Positions 22,041 through 30,154 of a stretch of 64,000 nucleotides of DNA are shown piece after piece. Within the stretch, counting starts at the first letter, position 1, and every line of letters starts with the position of its first letter. Under the pieces are notes generated by a model. It saw only the letters and a list, made by a program, of their open reading frames with translations, had not been told where the DNA came from and ran no database searches. The position numbers were made by a program, and so were the translations under genes. Origin of the DNA: JALZKA01 sp963715405 (GTDB lineage Bacteria > Actinomycetota > Thermoleophilia > Solirubrobacterales > 70-9); NCBI GenBank assembly GCA_963715405.1, contig OY970239.1, positions 1,178,001 through 1,242,000 of the forward strand, in the 5' to 3' direction.

Positions 22041-22887
22041 CGCGAAGCTCCTGTGCCTTCTCGAGCTCTTCCGCCTGTGCCTCGCCCATGCCGAGGTAGG
22101 CGTCGATCACCTTCTGGTCGGAGCGCACCTTGTCGGGAGGCCCCTGAGCAATCACCTTGCCGAGCGCCATAACCACGACCTCGTCCGAGTGGTTCATGAC
22201 CACGTCCATGTCGTGCTCGACAAAGAGAAAGGTCACGCCCTCTTCGGTACGAAGCCGCTCCATGTGTTCCAGGAGTCGGCGGCCCAGCGACGGGTTGATG
22301 CCCGCCATCGGCTCGTCCAGAAGGACCATCCGCGGCTCTGTCATCAGCGCGCGGGCAAGCTCCAGGAGCTTTCGCTGGCCGCCCGAGAGCGTGCCGGCGT
22401 AGTCGTCCATCTTCGTGTGCAAGTTGAACGTCTCAAGCAGGCTGTGCGCACGTTCGACCGCGTCTTTCTCACGCGCCCTGGAAGCGATCGGACGGCCGAA
22501 GAGGGTGGAGAGGTGCTCGCCCGGGTGACTCGAGGTGGCGAGGAGCATGTTGTCGATCACCGGCATCGCGGCGAGCGCCTTGGTGATTTGGAAGGTGCGG
22601 ACCATGCCGCGGCGGGCGATCGTGTAGGGCGCCTTCCGGAAGATGGAGCGCTCCGCATACGTGATCGCGCCGGCGTCCGGCTTGTAAAAGCCGGTGACGA
22701 GGTTGAAGAGGGTCGTCTTGCCTGCGCCATTCGGGCCGATCAGGGCCGTGATCGAGCCGTCGCGCACGGAGAAGGTCGCGCCGTTCACCGCATGGATGCC
22801 GCCAAAGCTCTTGTAGACGTCGCGGATCACGAGCGCCTGCTGCTTTTGATGGGAGTGCGCCTCAAGACCGGCCGCGGCGTCAGTCAC
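22033..22887 (-). CDS. livG: branched-chain amino-acid ABC transporter ATPase LivG
   Basis: A 284-residue ABC ATPase. Walker A GPNGAGKTTLFNLVTGF, signature LSGGQRKLLELARAL, Walker B MVLLDEPMAGINPSLG and the LivG-type HDMDVVMNHSDEV switch region are all visible. The C-terminal DKVRSDQKVIDAYLG is the usual LivG ending. GTG at 22887 overlaps the livM stop by eight bases, a sign of coupled translation. Confidence 0.92.
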   Translation of the reverse strand: MTDAAAGLEAHSHQKQQALVIRDVYKSFGGIHAVNGATFSVRDGSITALIGPNGAGKTTLFNLVTGFYKPDAGAITYAERSIFRKAPYTIARRGMVRTFQITKALAAMPVIDNMLLATSSHPGEHLSTLFGRPIASRAREKDAVERAHSLLETFNLHTKMDDYAGTLSGGQRKLLELARALMTEPRMVLLDEPMAGINPSLGRRLLEHMERLRTEEGVTFLFVEHDMDVVMNHSDEVVVMALGKVIAQGPPDKVRSDQKVIDAYLGMGEAQAEELEKAQELRDE

Positions 22888-23887
22888 CGAGCACCATCTC
22901 CTCCTTCTTCCCTGCCACTCCCTGCGGGCGAAATGCCATCAACAGGATCAGGATCAAGCCGACCATGACGAAGCGCAGTGCGGCGTCCTTGTCGTCGGAG
23001 AACGGCAGATCGGCGAAGCGCATGCCCTCGAGGAGCGTCCACAAGATGATCGATCCCAGCAAAACGCCGCCGAAGCTGGCCAGGCCGCCCAGCACAAGGA
23101 TCGCGAAGCCGAGGAAGGTGTAGAGCGGCTCGAACGACTCCTGGGAAACCGATTCGAGGTTGATCGCTAGGAACCATCCCGAAACCGCGCCGAGAACCGC
23201 AGCAATCGAGAGCGATTGGAGCTTGTAGGAGAACGCGTTCTTGCCCAGGGCACGAGCGGCATCCTCATCCTCGCGAACCGCTCTCAAGACCCGGCCCCAA
23301 GGCGAGCGGATCAAGCGGGCGAGACCGAACGCAAGCAGGGCCAGCGTCAGCCAGACGACGATGAGAAGAGGCATGTCAGAGAACTGCGTGTCCGAAAGCC
23401 CGATCGTGTCGAGGATGTTCGCCTGGATCCAGTCGGAGATCTCGTACCACGTGTCCGTGTAGAAGCCGTGATCGTTCGCAAGTTCAAGGTCGATCGTGCC
23501 CTGATTTCCCCCGGTCAAGCCGCGCGAGTTCTGAATGACGTCGCGGATGATCTCCGAGAAGGCAATCGTGGCAATGGAGAAGTAGTCGGCGCGCAGCCGC
23601 AGGGAAGACATGCCGATGATGAGCGCGGCCAGGATCGTGATCGCCGCGGAGATGGGCAGGGTCAAGAAGAACGGCAGCCCGACATCAACGGTGAGAATGA
23701 TCGACGAGTACGCGCCGATCGCCATGAAGCCGGCTTGGCCGAAGTTGAGAACGCCCGTGAAGCCGACGTTCAGCTGCAGTCCGAGCGTGAAGATCCCGTA
23801 GATCCCGGCCAGGATGCCGACGCCGATCCAAAAGTCCCATGCCGACAGGAAGTCGAGCGAGATCGCAAGGGGCAGGCTCTCGATCAC
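22880..23887 (-). CDS. livM: branched-chain amino-acid ABC transporter permease LivM
   Basis: A 335-residue polytopic permease. The family strings LQLNVGFTGVLNFGQAGFMAIGAY and, near the end, GVLLGSIILWTLLEGMR are present, and the EAA-like cytoplasmic loop reads RSPWGRVLRAVREDEDAARALGKN. About eight to nine hydrophobic segments are visible. It forms the transmembrane channel with LivH. Start GTG 23887 overlaps the livH stop as GTGA. Confidence 0.9.
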   Translation of the reverse strand: MIESLPLAISLDFLSAWDFWIGVGILAGIYGIFTLGLQLNVGFTGVLNFGQAGFMAIGAYSSIILTVDVGLPFFLTLPISAAITILAALIIGMSSLRLRADYFSIATIAFSEIIRDVIQNSRGLTGGNQGTIDLELANDHGFYTDTWYEISDWIQANILDTIGLSDTQFSDMPLLIVVWLTLALLAFGLARLIRSPWGRVLRAVREDEDAARALGKNAFSYKLQSLSIAAVLGAVSGWFLAINLESVSQESFEPLYTFLGFAILVLGGLASFGGVLLGSIILWTLLEGMRFADLPFSDDKDAALRFVMVGLILILLMAFRPQGVAGKKEEMVLGD

Positions 23888-24906
23888 AGCGATCGCTCCT
23901 TGCCGAAGATGCCCTCAGGCCGGACCAACAGGACCACGATCAAGACGGTGAAGCTCACCGCGACCTTCCACTCAGGCGCGAACACGAGCGTGGACCACTC
24001 CTGGACAAGGCCGATTACCAGAGCGCCCGCGAGGGCACCATACGCATTGCCGATCCCGCCTAGCACGACCGCGGCAAACAGCGGCAGCAGGATGAAAAAG
24101 CCGGCGTTTGGCGAGAGTCCGCCGCCCGCGGCCACCAGAAGGATGCCCGCGAGGCCCGCCAGTGCCCCGGACAGAAGCCAGGTGAGCAGGACGACGCGCC
24201 CCGTGTCGATACCGGTCGTCTCGGCCAGGTCGAAGTTGTCGGCGAGCGCGCGCATCTGCCGCCCTGCCGACGTGGCCCTGAGCATCGCTGCGACCGCGAA
24301 CAGGACGACGAACGAGATGACGACCACGTACATCTCGGTGGTGCCGATCGTAAGCCCGGTCAGGTCCTCGAACCAGCCGACGGTCGAGGTGCGGTCCGAA
24401 TCAAGCTGACGGGGCCGGGTCCCCCAGATGAACTGAATCATGTTGCGGAGCACGAATGCCAGCCCGAGCGCCATCAAAAGCAGCTGGAGCATCCCCGCCT
24501 TCTTCTTTCGCATGGGGCGCCACATGATGAGCTCGGTTGCAATGCCAAAAGCCGCCGTGGCGAGCACACCGGCCAGGATCGCCAAGGCGAGCGGCGTGTC
24601 GAGCGTCACGTCGAAGGTGAACGCGATGTACGCGCCGAAGGTCAGCATGTCGCCGTGGGCGAAGTTGACGAGCTTGAGGATTCCGTAGACCAGCGTGAGG
24701 CCGATCGCGCCGAGCGCGAGGTAGGAACCCGCGACGACGCCGTTGACGGTCGCCTGACCCCACGCTTCGAGCCCGTCGCCGATGATCAGGAGGATCGCGA
24801 CGAGGACCATGATTCCCAGCGCGACCCACGCCGGGTTCTCATTCGCCCAGTGGCGAACTCCTCCTAGGCCCGTACGAGGCGCGCCCGTCAGCTGACCAGC
24901 TTCCAT
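23884..24906 (-). CDS. livH: branched-chain amino-acid ABC transporter permease LivH
   Basis: A 340-residue polytopic permease. The core begins VNGVVAGSYLALGAIGLTLVYG and continues LKLVNFAHGDMLTFGAY, both hallmarks of LivH; the coupling loop has RQMRALADNFDLAETTGID. It has a longer than usual soluble N-terminus of about 25 residues before the first membrane segment. It starts 13 bases after the stop of the upstream dehydrogenase gene, so the two are probably one transcript. Confidence 0.9.
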   Translation of the reverse strand: MEAGQLTGAPRTGLGGVRHWANENPAWVALGIMVLVAILLIIGDGLEAWGQATVNGVVAGSYLALGAIGLTLVYGILKLVNFAHGDMLTFGAYIAFTFDVTLDTPLALAILAGVLATAAFGIATELIMWRPMRKKKAGMLQLLLMALGLAFVLRNMIQFIWGTRPRQLDSDRTSTVGWFEDLTGLTIGTTEMYVVVISFVVLFAVAAMLRATSAGRQMRALADNFDLAETTGIDTGRVVLLTWLLSGALAGLAGILLVAAGGGLSPNAGFFILLPLFAAVVLGGIGNAYGALAGALVIGLVQEWSTLVFAPEWKVAVSFTVLIVVLLVRPEGIFGKERSL

Positions 24907-24919
24907 CCCGCGCGTGATC

Positions 24920-25996
24920 CTATGCTGATCCGAGGCTGGACCACACGTCGAGCTTTCGCTGCACAGCAGCGATCACGGCGTCCGTGAACTCGGTCATGCC
25001 CGCGTGGCCACTCAAATCGGGCGTGCGAGTGCCCGCAGCGACCGTTTCGAAAACGCCCTCGTAGATCGCCCGAGATGCCTGGCCGGCGCCGCCGTGATGA
25101 AGCAGCGCGGCGACCGCGAGGATCATCGCCATTGGGTTGGCGATGTCCTTGCCGAACAGGGCGGGTGCGGTGCCGTGCGGCGCTTCCGCCATCACCGCCG
25201 AAGGCTTCAGATCCGCGTCGAGCGCGAGGAGCACGGACTCGGCGCCCGCGATCGAGCCGAAGAGCGGCAGCACGAGGTCTGCGAGCAGGTCGCCGTCGCG
25301 GTTGAGGCAGGGGATGACGAGCGGCTCGGTGGCGGCGCCCGAGACGAGGCCTGCGAGCGTCGCGTCGATCAGGACCGGCTGGTAGTCGATGTCGGGGTGG
25401 CGCTTAGCCGCAGCGTCCATCTCCTCCTTCAGCATCCCCTCGTAGACCGGGCTCACCGTCCACTTGGGGCCGCCGTAAACGCGACCGCCGATCCGGTCCG
25501 CCTCGCGGAAGGCGAACTCAGCGACCGCCGTGCAGTCACCTCGGACGATCCGCTCGGTGCGAAGCGCGACCTCTTCCGGCCCCGTGCCCTCGCGCCACTG
25601 CTCGGCGCCGTAGGCATCCCCGACCGCCATCCGGCAGACCGAGATGGGGTGATGCACCCCTGCGACCGGCGTCACGCCGGGAATGCGCCGGCCGGTCCGG
25701 ACGATGACCTTCCCGCCGATCGCCTCGCGCAGGATGCGGTTGGGACTGCCGACATCGTCGGCGCCCTCGGGCGTGATCGTCGCCGCTTTCAAGCCCAGGC
25801 CCGTCTCCGCCATGCGCTTCGCGGCCTCGGTCACGACCTCGTTGTTCGTTTCCCGGCGTTTCTCCAGCGAGAGGTCGAAGCGCTCGACCACGATCGGGAT
25901 ACGCAGGACCGATGGGTCGAGCACTCGCAGCGACTGCTCGAGGAGCTCCTGCCCGGTCTCGTCCCCGTCGAGCGCAACAATCTGGAGCGGCTCCAT
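24920..25996 (-). CDS. isocitrate/isopropylmalate-family dehydrogenase
   Basis: A 358-residue beta-decarboxylating dehydrogenase. The core reads GLKAATITPEG, then SPNRILREAIGGKV, a metal-binding NRDGDLLADLV and the cofactor loop EAPHGTAPALFGKDIANP. The KAATITP and SPNxxLRxxxGG strings look more like the eukaryotic-type (type II) NADP isocitrate dehydrogenases than LeuB, yet the protein is about 50 residues shorter than those. The expected reaction is oxidation and decarboxylation of a 2-hydroxy acid; the substrate is uncertain. ATG 25996 is favoured by a TAGCGT box eight bases upstream. It leads the liv operon. Confidence 0.72.
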   Translation of the reverse strand: MEPLQIVALDGDETGQELLEQSLRVLDPSVLRIPIVVERFDLSLEKRRETNNEVVTEAAKRMAETGLGLKAATITPEGADDVGSPNRILREAIGGKVIVRTGRRIPGVTPVAGVHHPISVCRMAVGDAYGAEQWREGTGPEEVALRTERIVRGDCTAVAEFAFREADRIGGRVYGGPKWTVSPVYEGMLKEEMDAAAKRHPDIDYQPVLIDATLAGLVSGAATEPLVIPCLNRDGDLLADLVLPLFGSIAGAESVLLALDADLKPSAVMAEAPHGTAPALFGKDIANPMAMILAVAALLHHGGAGQASRAIYEGVFETVAAGTRTPDLSGHAGMTEFTDAVIAAVQRKLDVWSSLGSA

Positions 25997-26004
25997 GAAT
26001 CGCG

Positions 26005-26010
26005 ACGCTA
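26005..26010 (-). promoter_or_regulatory. -10 box for the dehydrogenase-liv operon
   Basis: TAGCGT on the minus strand, eight bases before the ATG at 25996. It fits the TANNNT plus short-gap rule seen at other starts in the window and implies a leaderless dehydrogenase-livHMGF transcript. Confidence 0.4.
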
Positions 26011-26069
26011 CCCCATCCCAAATCCCGAACGGCACCTGCTTCTCCCGTTGCCGTTCGGCAACGGGTTAG

Positions 26070-26402
26070 ATGCCTTCTGAAGCCTGCACCTGGTGCGGCG
26101 CCGCCGTCGAGCCCGGCGACGGCTATCGAGCCTTCGAGCCGGCGGGGGAGAGGAGTGCCGTCTTCTGCCGGCTCGAGCACGTCGTCCCCTGGGGGCTCAA
26201 GGGAGCCCACTGGGAAGCGGGCGAGCTCTCAGAGCCCGAGGGCACCGACAGCGTCTCCGAATGCGCTCACTGCGGAGAGGCGCTCGGCGAAGCGCATGTG
26301 CTCCTCGTCCGCCACCGCGACGCCCACCGCATCCCGGACGGCTTCTGCTCGGCCGATCACATGGTCGAGTGGGCGAAAGCCGGCGGCCGCTGGGCTCCCT
26401 AA
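26070..26402 (+). CDS. duplicated zinc-finger-like small protein
   Basis: A 110-residue protein made of two similar halves. Half one has CTWCGAAVEPGDGY, then VFCRLEHVVPWG; half two has CAHCGEALGEAH, then GFCSADHMVEWAKAGG. Each offers CxxC plus FCxxxH, so two treble-clef or TRASH-like zinc sites are likely. I do not recognise a named family. A perfect nine-pair hairpin (26044-26065, GTTC loop) ends five bases before the ATG. The stop overlaps the convergent DksA-like gene in CTAA. Confidence 0.7.
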   Translation: MPSEACTWCGAAVEPGDGYRAFEPAGERSAVFCRLEHVVPWGLKGAHWEAGELSEPEGTDSVSECAHCGEALGEAHVLLVRHRDAHRIPDGFCSADHMVEWAKAGGRWAP

Positions 26403-26746
26403 CGCGCGCTTCGCGCGCATTCGATGCAGAGTGCGCTCTCGGGCGCTGCGTTCAGCCGCCCCGATGCGATCGGGCCGCCGCAACCGTCGCACTTCCCGTA
26501 GGTGCCCTCGTCAATCTTCTCAAGCGCTCGCTCGACTCGCTCCTTGATGCCTTGCACCTCGTGGGCGATGCCGATGTCGGTGAACCTGTCAATCGCCTGA
26601 GAGGTGCCCTCGCCGACCCGTTTCCCAAACGAGATCTCGCCGGTGCCTTCCGGTGGCTTGGTCAGCTCAGCGATCTGGGCGTCGGCTTCAGCAAGCTTGT
26701 CTCGCAGCCGTTCCTCGATCGCATCCAGGTTCAGTTCCTCTGCCAC
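26399..26746 (-). CDS. DksA/TraR-family zinc-finger protein
   Basis: A 115-residue protein with an N-terminal coiled coil (LDAIEERLRDKLAEADAQIAEL) and a C-terminal four-cysteine finger, GTYGKCDGCGGPIASGRL followed by CIECARSA. This is the DksA/TraR architecture, whose members enter the RNA polymerase secondary channel and modulate initiation, often with ppGpp. Typical DksA residues at the coiled-coil tip cannot be confirmed here. It starts with GTG at 26746, within a small hairpin (26741-26763), and lies just downstream of the ABC permease on the same strand. Confidence 0.85.
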   Translation of the reverse strand: MAEELNLDAIEERLRDKLAEADAQIAELTKPPEGTGEISFGKRVGEGTSQAIDRFTDIGIAHEVQGIKERVERALEKIDEGTYGKCDGCGGPIASGRLNAAPESALCIECARSAR

Positions 26747-26766
26747 TCAGAGAGAGTGGCAGGCGC

Positions 26767-29349
26767 CTACTCGTACTGAAGCGATTCGATCACGTCGAGC
26801 CTCGAGGCCCGGCGGGCGGGGCGGATCGCCGCAAGAACCCCGAGGACGATCGCGGCGATGAGGACGACGAACGGCAAGGCGATAGGAATCGAGAGGACCA
26901 GCCCGTCCTCGTCGAGCGCCGTGACCGCGGCGGCCGCGAGAAGCAGGCCGATCACCGTCCCGACGACAGTGCCGAGGAGAGCGTTGATCACCGACTCGTA
27001 GCGGACCATGCGGCGGACCTGGCTTCGCGAGGTGCCGATCGCCCGCAGCATGCCGAGCTCGCGGGTCCGCTCGAGGATCGTGAGCGCGAGCGTGTTGACC
27101 ACGCCGAATATCGAGACGATGACCGACAGGCCGAGGAGCACGTAGATCAACGCGACGAGCTGGTTCAGCTGGTCCGCCTGGTCCTGCTTGATCTGCGCCT
27201 GGTCGCGTGCCTCGGTGTCCGGGTAGCGATCGGCGAGGAATGCCTCGACACGCTCGCGTGTCGCCCCCGTGTCGGTGCCCTCCGCGTAGTTCAAAACGAC
27301 CGTATCGTCGTCTCGCGCACCGAGTTCGTCCTGCGCGACGCCGCGCTGAATCGCGAGCGACTCGACCACGAGGCCGGATGAGTCGTTCACGCTGCCGGCG
27401 ACGGTAACCCGTAGCTGATCGCCCGCGGGACCGGTGATCGTGAGCTCGTCGCCGACCGCGACCCCGTTTCGCTCCGCCCAGCCGGCTTCGGCAATCGCCT
27501 CGTCGTCTGCGAGGCCGCTAAGCGTTTCGTCTGAGCCCTCCTGCCAATCGAAGCTGAACACCTGCGAGGCCGCGTCGGGCTCAAGGCCGGTCAGGTATGC
27601 CTCGTCCGAGGCCTCCTCGATGCGTACGGCGAGCGCCGCCGCGGGGGCGACGACGCCGACCCCCTCGATCTCGCTCAGCTCATCGCTGAGGGCGGCGGGA
27701 ATCGGCGAGAAGCCGTCGACGTTGAGGACGGCGAGATCGCCGCCGAACACGCGATCGATCGAATCGTTGATCGAAGCCTTGAGCGACGACGAGAAGACAC
27801 CCACGAACACGACGAGCGCAACGCCGATCATGAGCGCGGCGGCGGTCGTGGCGGTGCGCGAGGGCTGGCGTTGTGCGTTCTCACGCGCCAGCCGACCCGT
27901 CACGCCGCGCAGGCGCTCAATGGGGGCGCCAAGAGCGCTTGCGATCGGAGGCACGAAGCGACCGCCCAACATCGCGATCCCGATGAAGAGCAGGACAAGC
28001 CCACCGCCCATCTGCGCGAGCGCCGGCTCCGTGGCTTGGTCCAGGAGCAGGCCAAGCCCGATCAGGGTGGCGCCAATCGCGGCGAGCACAGCGGCGATGA
28101 TCGCCCTGCGCCTGGACGTGCGCTCGGCAACTTCGGTCGCGCCTCCACTCTCGCGAAGCGCTTCGAGCGGTGCCACTCGCGTGGCTCGAATCGCCGGCAT
28201 CAGCGCAGCAAGGAGCGTCGAGACCATCCCGACCGCGATCGGGACCGCCACGCTAACGAAATCAAGCTCGAGGCTCGTTACCGGCAGCTCGAACCCGCTC
28301 GCGCGGAACATCGCCTTCACGAGCTCGACGAACCCGAAGCCGCCCGCGATCCCCAGAAGCGAAGCGAGCAGCCCGATCAGAGCGGCCTCGATCATGACCG
28401 CGGCCAGGACCTGGCGAGACGACGCGCCTAGCGTCCTGAGCATGGCGAACTCTCGCGTGCGCTGGGCGACCGTGATCGAGAAGGTGTTGAAGATCAGAAA
28501 GCCGCCCACCAAGACCGAGATCCCGGCGAAGACGAGGAGGGCCACCGTGAGAAAGGAGAAGCCCTCAGTGATGTCGCCCGCGTCTTCTGCGGCAGTCTCG
28601 CGGCCGGTCCGCACCTCGAACTCGGAGCCAACCGCCTCCTCGACCCGCGCGGCGAGCACCTCCGGCGTCGTCCCCTCCTCGGCCGCAATGTCGATCTCGT
28701 CGAAGCGACCGGGCTTGCCGGTCAGGCGCTGCGCCTCTTCGAGCGTGAACAGCGCCAGGCTGGCTCCGAGCGACGTTCCGCCAGAGCCGAACTCGGTGAT
28801 CCCGCTGATCTCGTACTGGCTGGCGCCCGCCGCTCCGGTCACGGTGATCGTCTCGCCGACCTCGAAATCCTCGGCATCGGCAGAGTCCACGTCGATCGCG
28901 ACCTGTTGAGGCGAGTCCGGCTCCTCGCCCTCGACGACGGTGAGCGACTGAAAGGCGTCGCTCTCAGTAACCGAGGTCGCGATGTGGGGCGGTCCGCCGG
29001 ACGGCGGGCCGATGCGCTCCCCGTCGTCGCCAAGGATCGAGATCTTGATGTCGCCGATGACGCCCTCGGCCTCCGCGACGCCGTCGACCCGTTTGATCCG
29101 ATTGAGAATCGCCGCGTCAAAACCCGGCTGCGGGCCGGCTCCGAATGGGTCCTCGACCACCTCGCGGTCCCGAACCGTCACGTCGATCTCGGCGTTCACC
29201 TCGCCGAAGAGGGCATCGAAGGATCGATTGACCGACTCGGTAATGAGGAGCGTTCCCGCCACCATCGCGACGCCGAAGAAGACGGCCGATGCCGTCGAGA
29301 TCGCGCGGAACTTCCGCGCCGCGAAGTTGCGTATCGCGAGTCCGAGCAT
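26767..29349 (-). CDS. ABC transporter permease with two FtsX domains
   Basis: An 860-residue type VII (MacB/LolC-like) permease. It begins IRNFAARKFRAISTASAVFFG and contains a first periplasmic MacB-core domain, then an FtsX block (TFSITVAQRTREFAMLRTLGAS), a second copy of the domain pair and a final FtsX block (LTILERTRELGMLRAIGTSRSQV) ending in ARRASRLDVIESLQYE. Such permeases with a partner ATPase act as mechanotransducers moving lipids, lipoproteins or peptides rather than importing solutes. The ATPase gene lies ten bases upstream on the same strand. Confidence 0.9.
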   Translation of the reverse strand: MLGLAIRNFAARKFRAISTASAVFFGVAMVAGTLLITESVNRSFDALFGEVNAEIDVTVRDREVVEDPFGAGPQPGFDAAILNRIKRVDGVAEAEGVIGDIKISILGDDGERIGPPSGGPPHIATSVTESDAFQSLTVVEGEEPDSPQQVAIDVDSADAEDFEVGETITVTGAAGASQYEISGITEFGSGGTSLGASLALFTLEEAQRLTGKPGRFDEIDIAAEEGTTPEVLAARVEEAVGSEFEVRTGRETAAEDAGDITEGFSFLTVALLVFAGISVLVGGFLIFNTFSITVAQRTREFAMLRTLGASSRQVLAAVMIEAALIGLLASLLGIAGGFGFVELVKAMFRASGFELPVTSLELDFVSVAVPIAVGMVSTLLAALMPAIRATRVAPLEALRESGGATEVAERTSRRRAIIAAVLAAIGATLIGLGLLLDQATEPALAQMGGGLVLLFIGIAMLGGRFVPPIASALGAPIERLRGVTGRLARENAQRQPSRTATTAAALMIGVALVVFVGVFSSSLKASINDSIDRVFGGDLAVLNVDGFSPIPAALSDELSEIEGVGVVAPAAALAVRIEEASDEAYLTGLEPDAASQVFSFDWQEGSDETLSGLADDEAIAEAGWAERNGVAVGDELTITGPAGDQLRVTVAGSVNDSSGLVVESLAIQRGVAQDELGARDDDTVVLNYAEGTDTGATRERVEAFLADRYPDTEARDQAQIKQDQADQLNQLVALIYVLLGLSVIVSIFGVVNTLALTILERTRELGMLRAIGTSRSQVRRMVRYESVINALLGTVVGTVIGLLLAAAAVTALDEDGLVLSIPIALPFVVLIAAIVLGVLAAIRPARRASRLDVIESLQYE

Positions 29350-29359
29350 GGGCTGATCC

Positions 29360-30109
29360 CTAGACGGAGCGCATCAGCTCGAGCACCTGATCCTCGCCGG
29401 TGACCTGGGTGTCCTCAGCGACTTTGCCGTCGACCAGCAGGACCACCCGGTCTGCGTAGGAAGCGACGCGCGGATCGTGGGTAACGACCACCACGGTGCG
29501 CCCAAGCTCATCGACCGAGCGTCTGAGCAGGTCGAGCACCTGAGCGGATGAGCTCGAGTCGAGGTTGCCCGTCGGTTCGTCGGCAAAGACGACCGCCGGC
29601 TTCGAGATCAGCGCTCGCGCGATGGCGACGCGCTGCTGTTGTCCGCCCGAGAGCTCGGCCGGCCGGTGCTTTCGCCGATCCGCGATGCCAACCGTTTCGA
29701 GGAGGTGCTCAAGCCTCACTTGATTGGTGTCCCGCCCCGCGATTCGCAACGGCAGGGTGATGTTCTCCTCGGCCGAGAGGACGGGAACCAGGTTGAAGAA
29801 CTGGAAGATGAAACCGAGCTTGTCCCGGCGAAGCTCGGTGAGATCTGAGTCGGAGAGGCCCGTGATCTGGGTCCCATCCACCCAGACGCGGCCCTCGGTC
29901 GGCCGGTCGAGACCCGCCAGGACGTGCATCAGGGTCGACTTGCCCGAGCCCGACGGTCCCACGATCGAGGTCAGCTGACCGTGCGGAAAGTCGAGCGAGA
30001 CGCTGTCGACGGCCAGGACCGCAGCGTCGCCCTCGCCGTAGCGGCGGCTGAGGTCCTCGCAGCGGACGGCTAGCGAAGCCGAGCCACGCGTGGGGTCAGA
30101 CCTCCTCAA
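29360..30109 (-). CDS. ABC transporter ATPase (LolD/MacB type)
   Basis: A 249-residue ATPase with Walker A GPSGSGKSTLMHVLAGL, signature LSGGQQQRVAIARAL and Walker B VVFADEPTGNLDSSSS; the FADEPTGNLD form marks the LolD/MacB class that pairs with FtsX-type permeases. The most plausible start is TTG 30109, which overlaps the hydrolase stop as TTGA; no ATG or GTG is available before the conserved strand. The first residues (RRSDPTRG) are encoded by a degenerate copy of the GGGGTCAGACCCC repeat. Confidence 0.88.
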   Translation of the reverse strand: MRRSDPTRGSASLAVRCEDLSRRYGEGDAAVLAVDSVSLDFPHGQLTSIVGPSGSGKSTLMHVLAGLDRPTEGRVWVDGTQITGLSDSDLTELRRDKLGFIFQFFNLVPVLSAEENITLPLRIAGRDTNQVRLEHLLETVGIADRRKHRPAELSGGQQQRVAIARALISKPAVVFADEPTGNLDSSSSAQVLDLLRRSVDELGRTVVVVTHDPRVASYADRVVLLVDGKVAEDTQVTGEDQVLELMRSV

Positions 30110-30154
30110 CGGTTCCCGTCTTTCGGTTGCTTTCGGCTTTTGGGGTCAGACCCC
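30092..30154. repeat. pair of GGGGTCAGACCCC repeats
   Basis: GGGGTCAGACCTC at 30092-30104 (one mismatch in the palindrome) and a perfect GGGGTCAGACCCC at 30142-30154, 50 bases apart. The first lies within the N-terminal codons of the ABC ATPase; the second lies within the last codons of the alpha/beta hydrolase. Confidence 0.75.
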
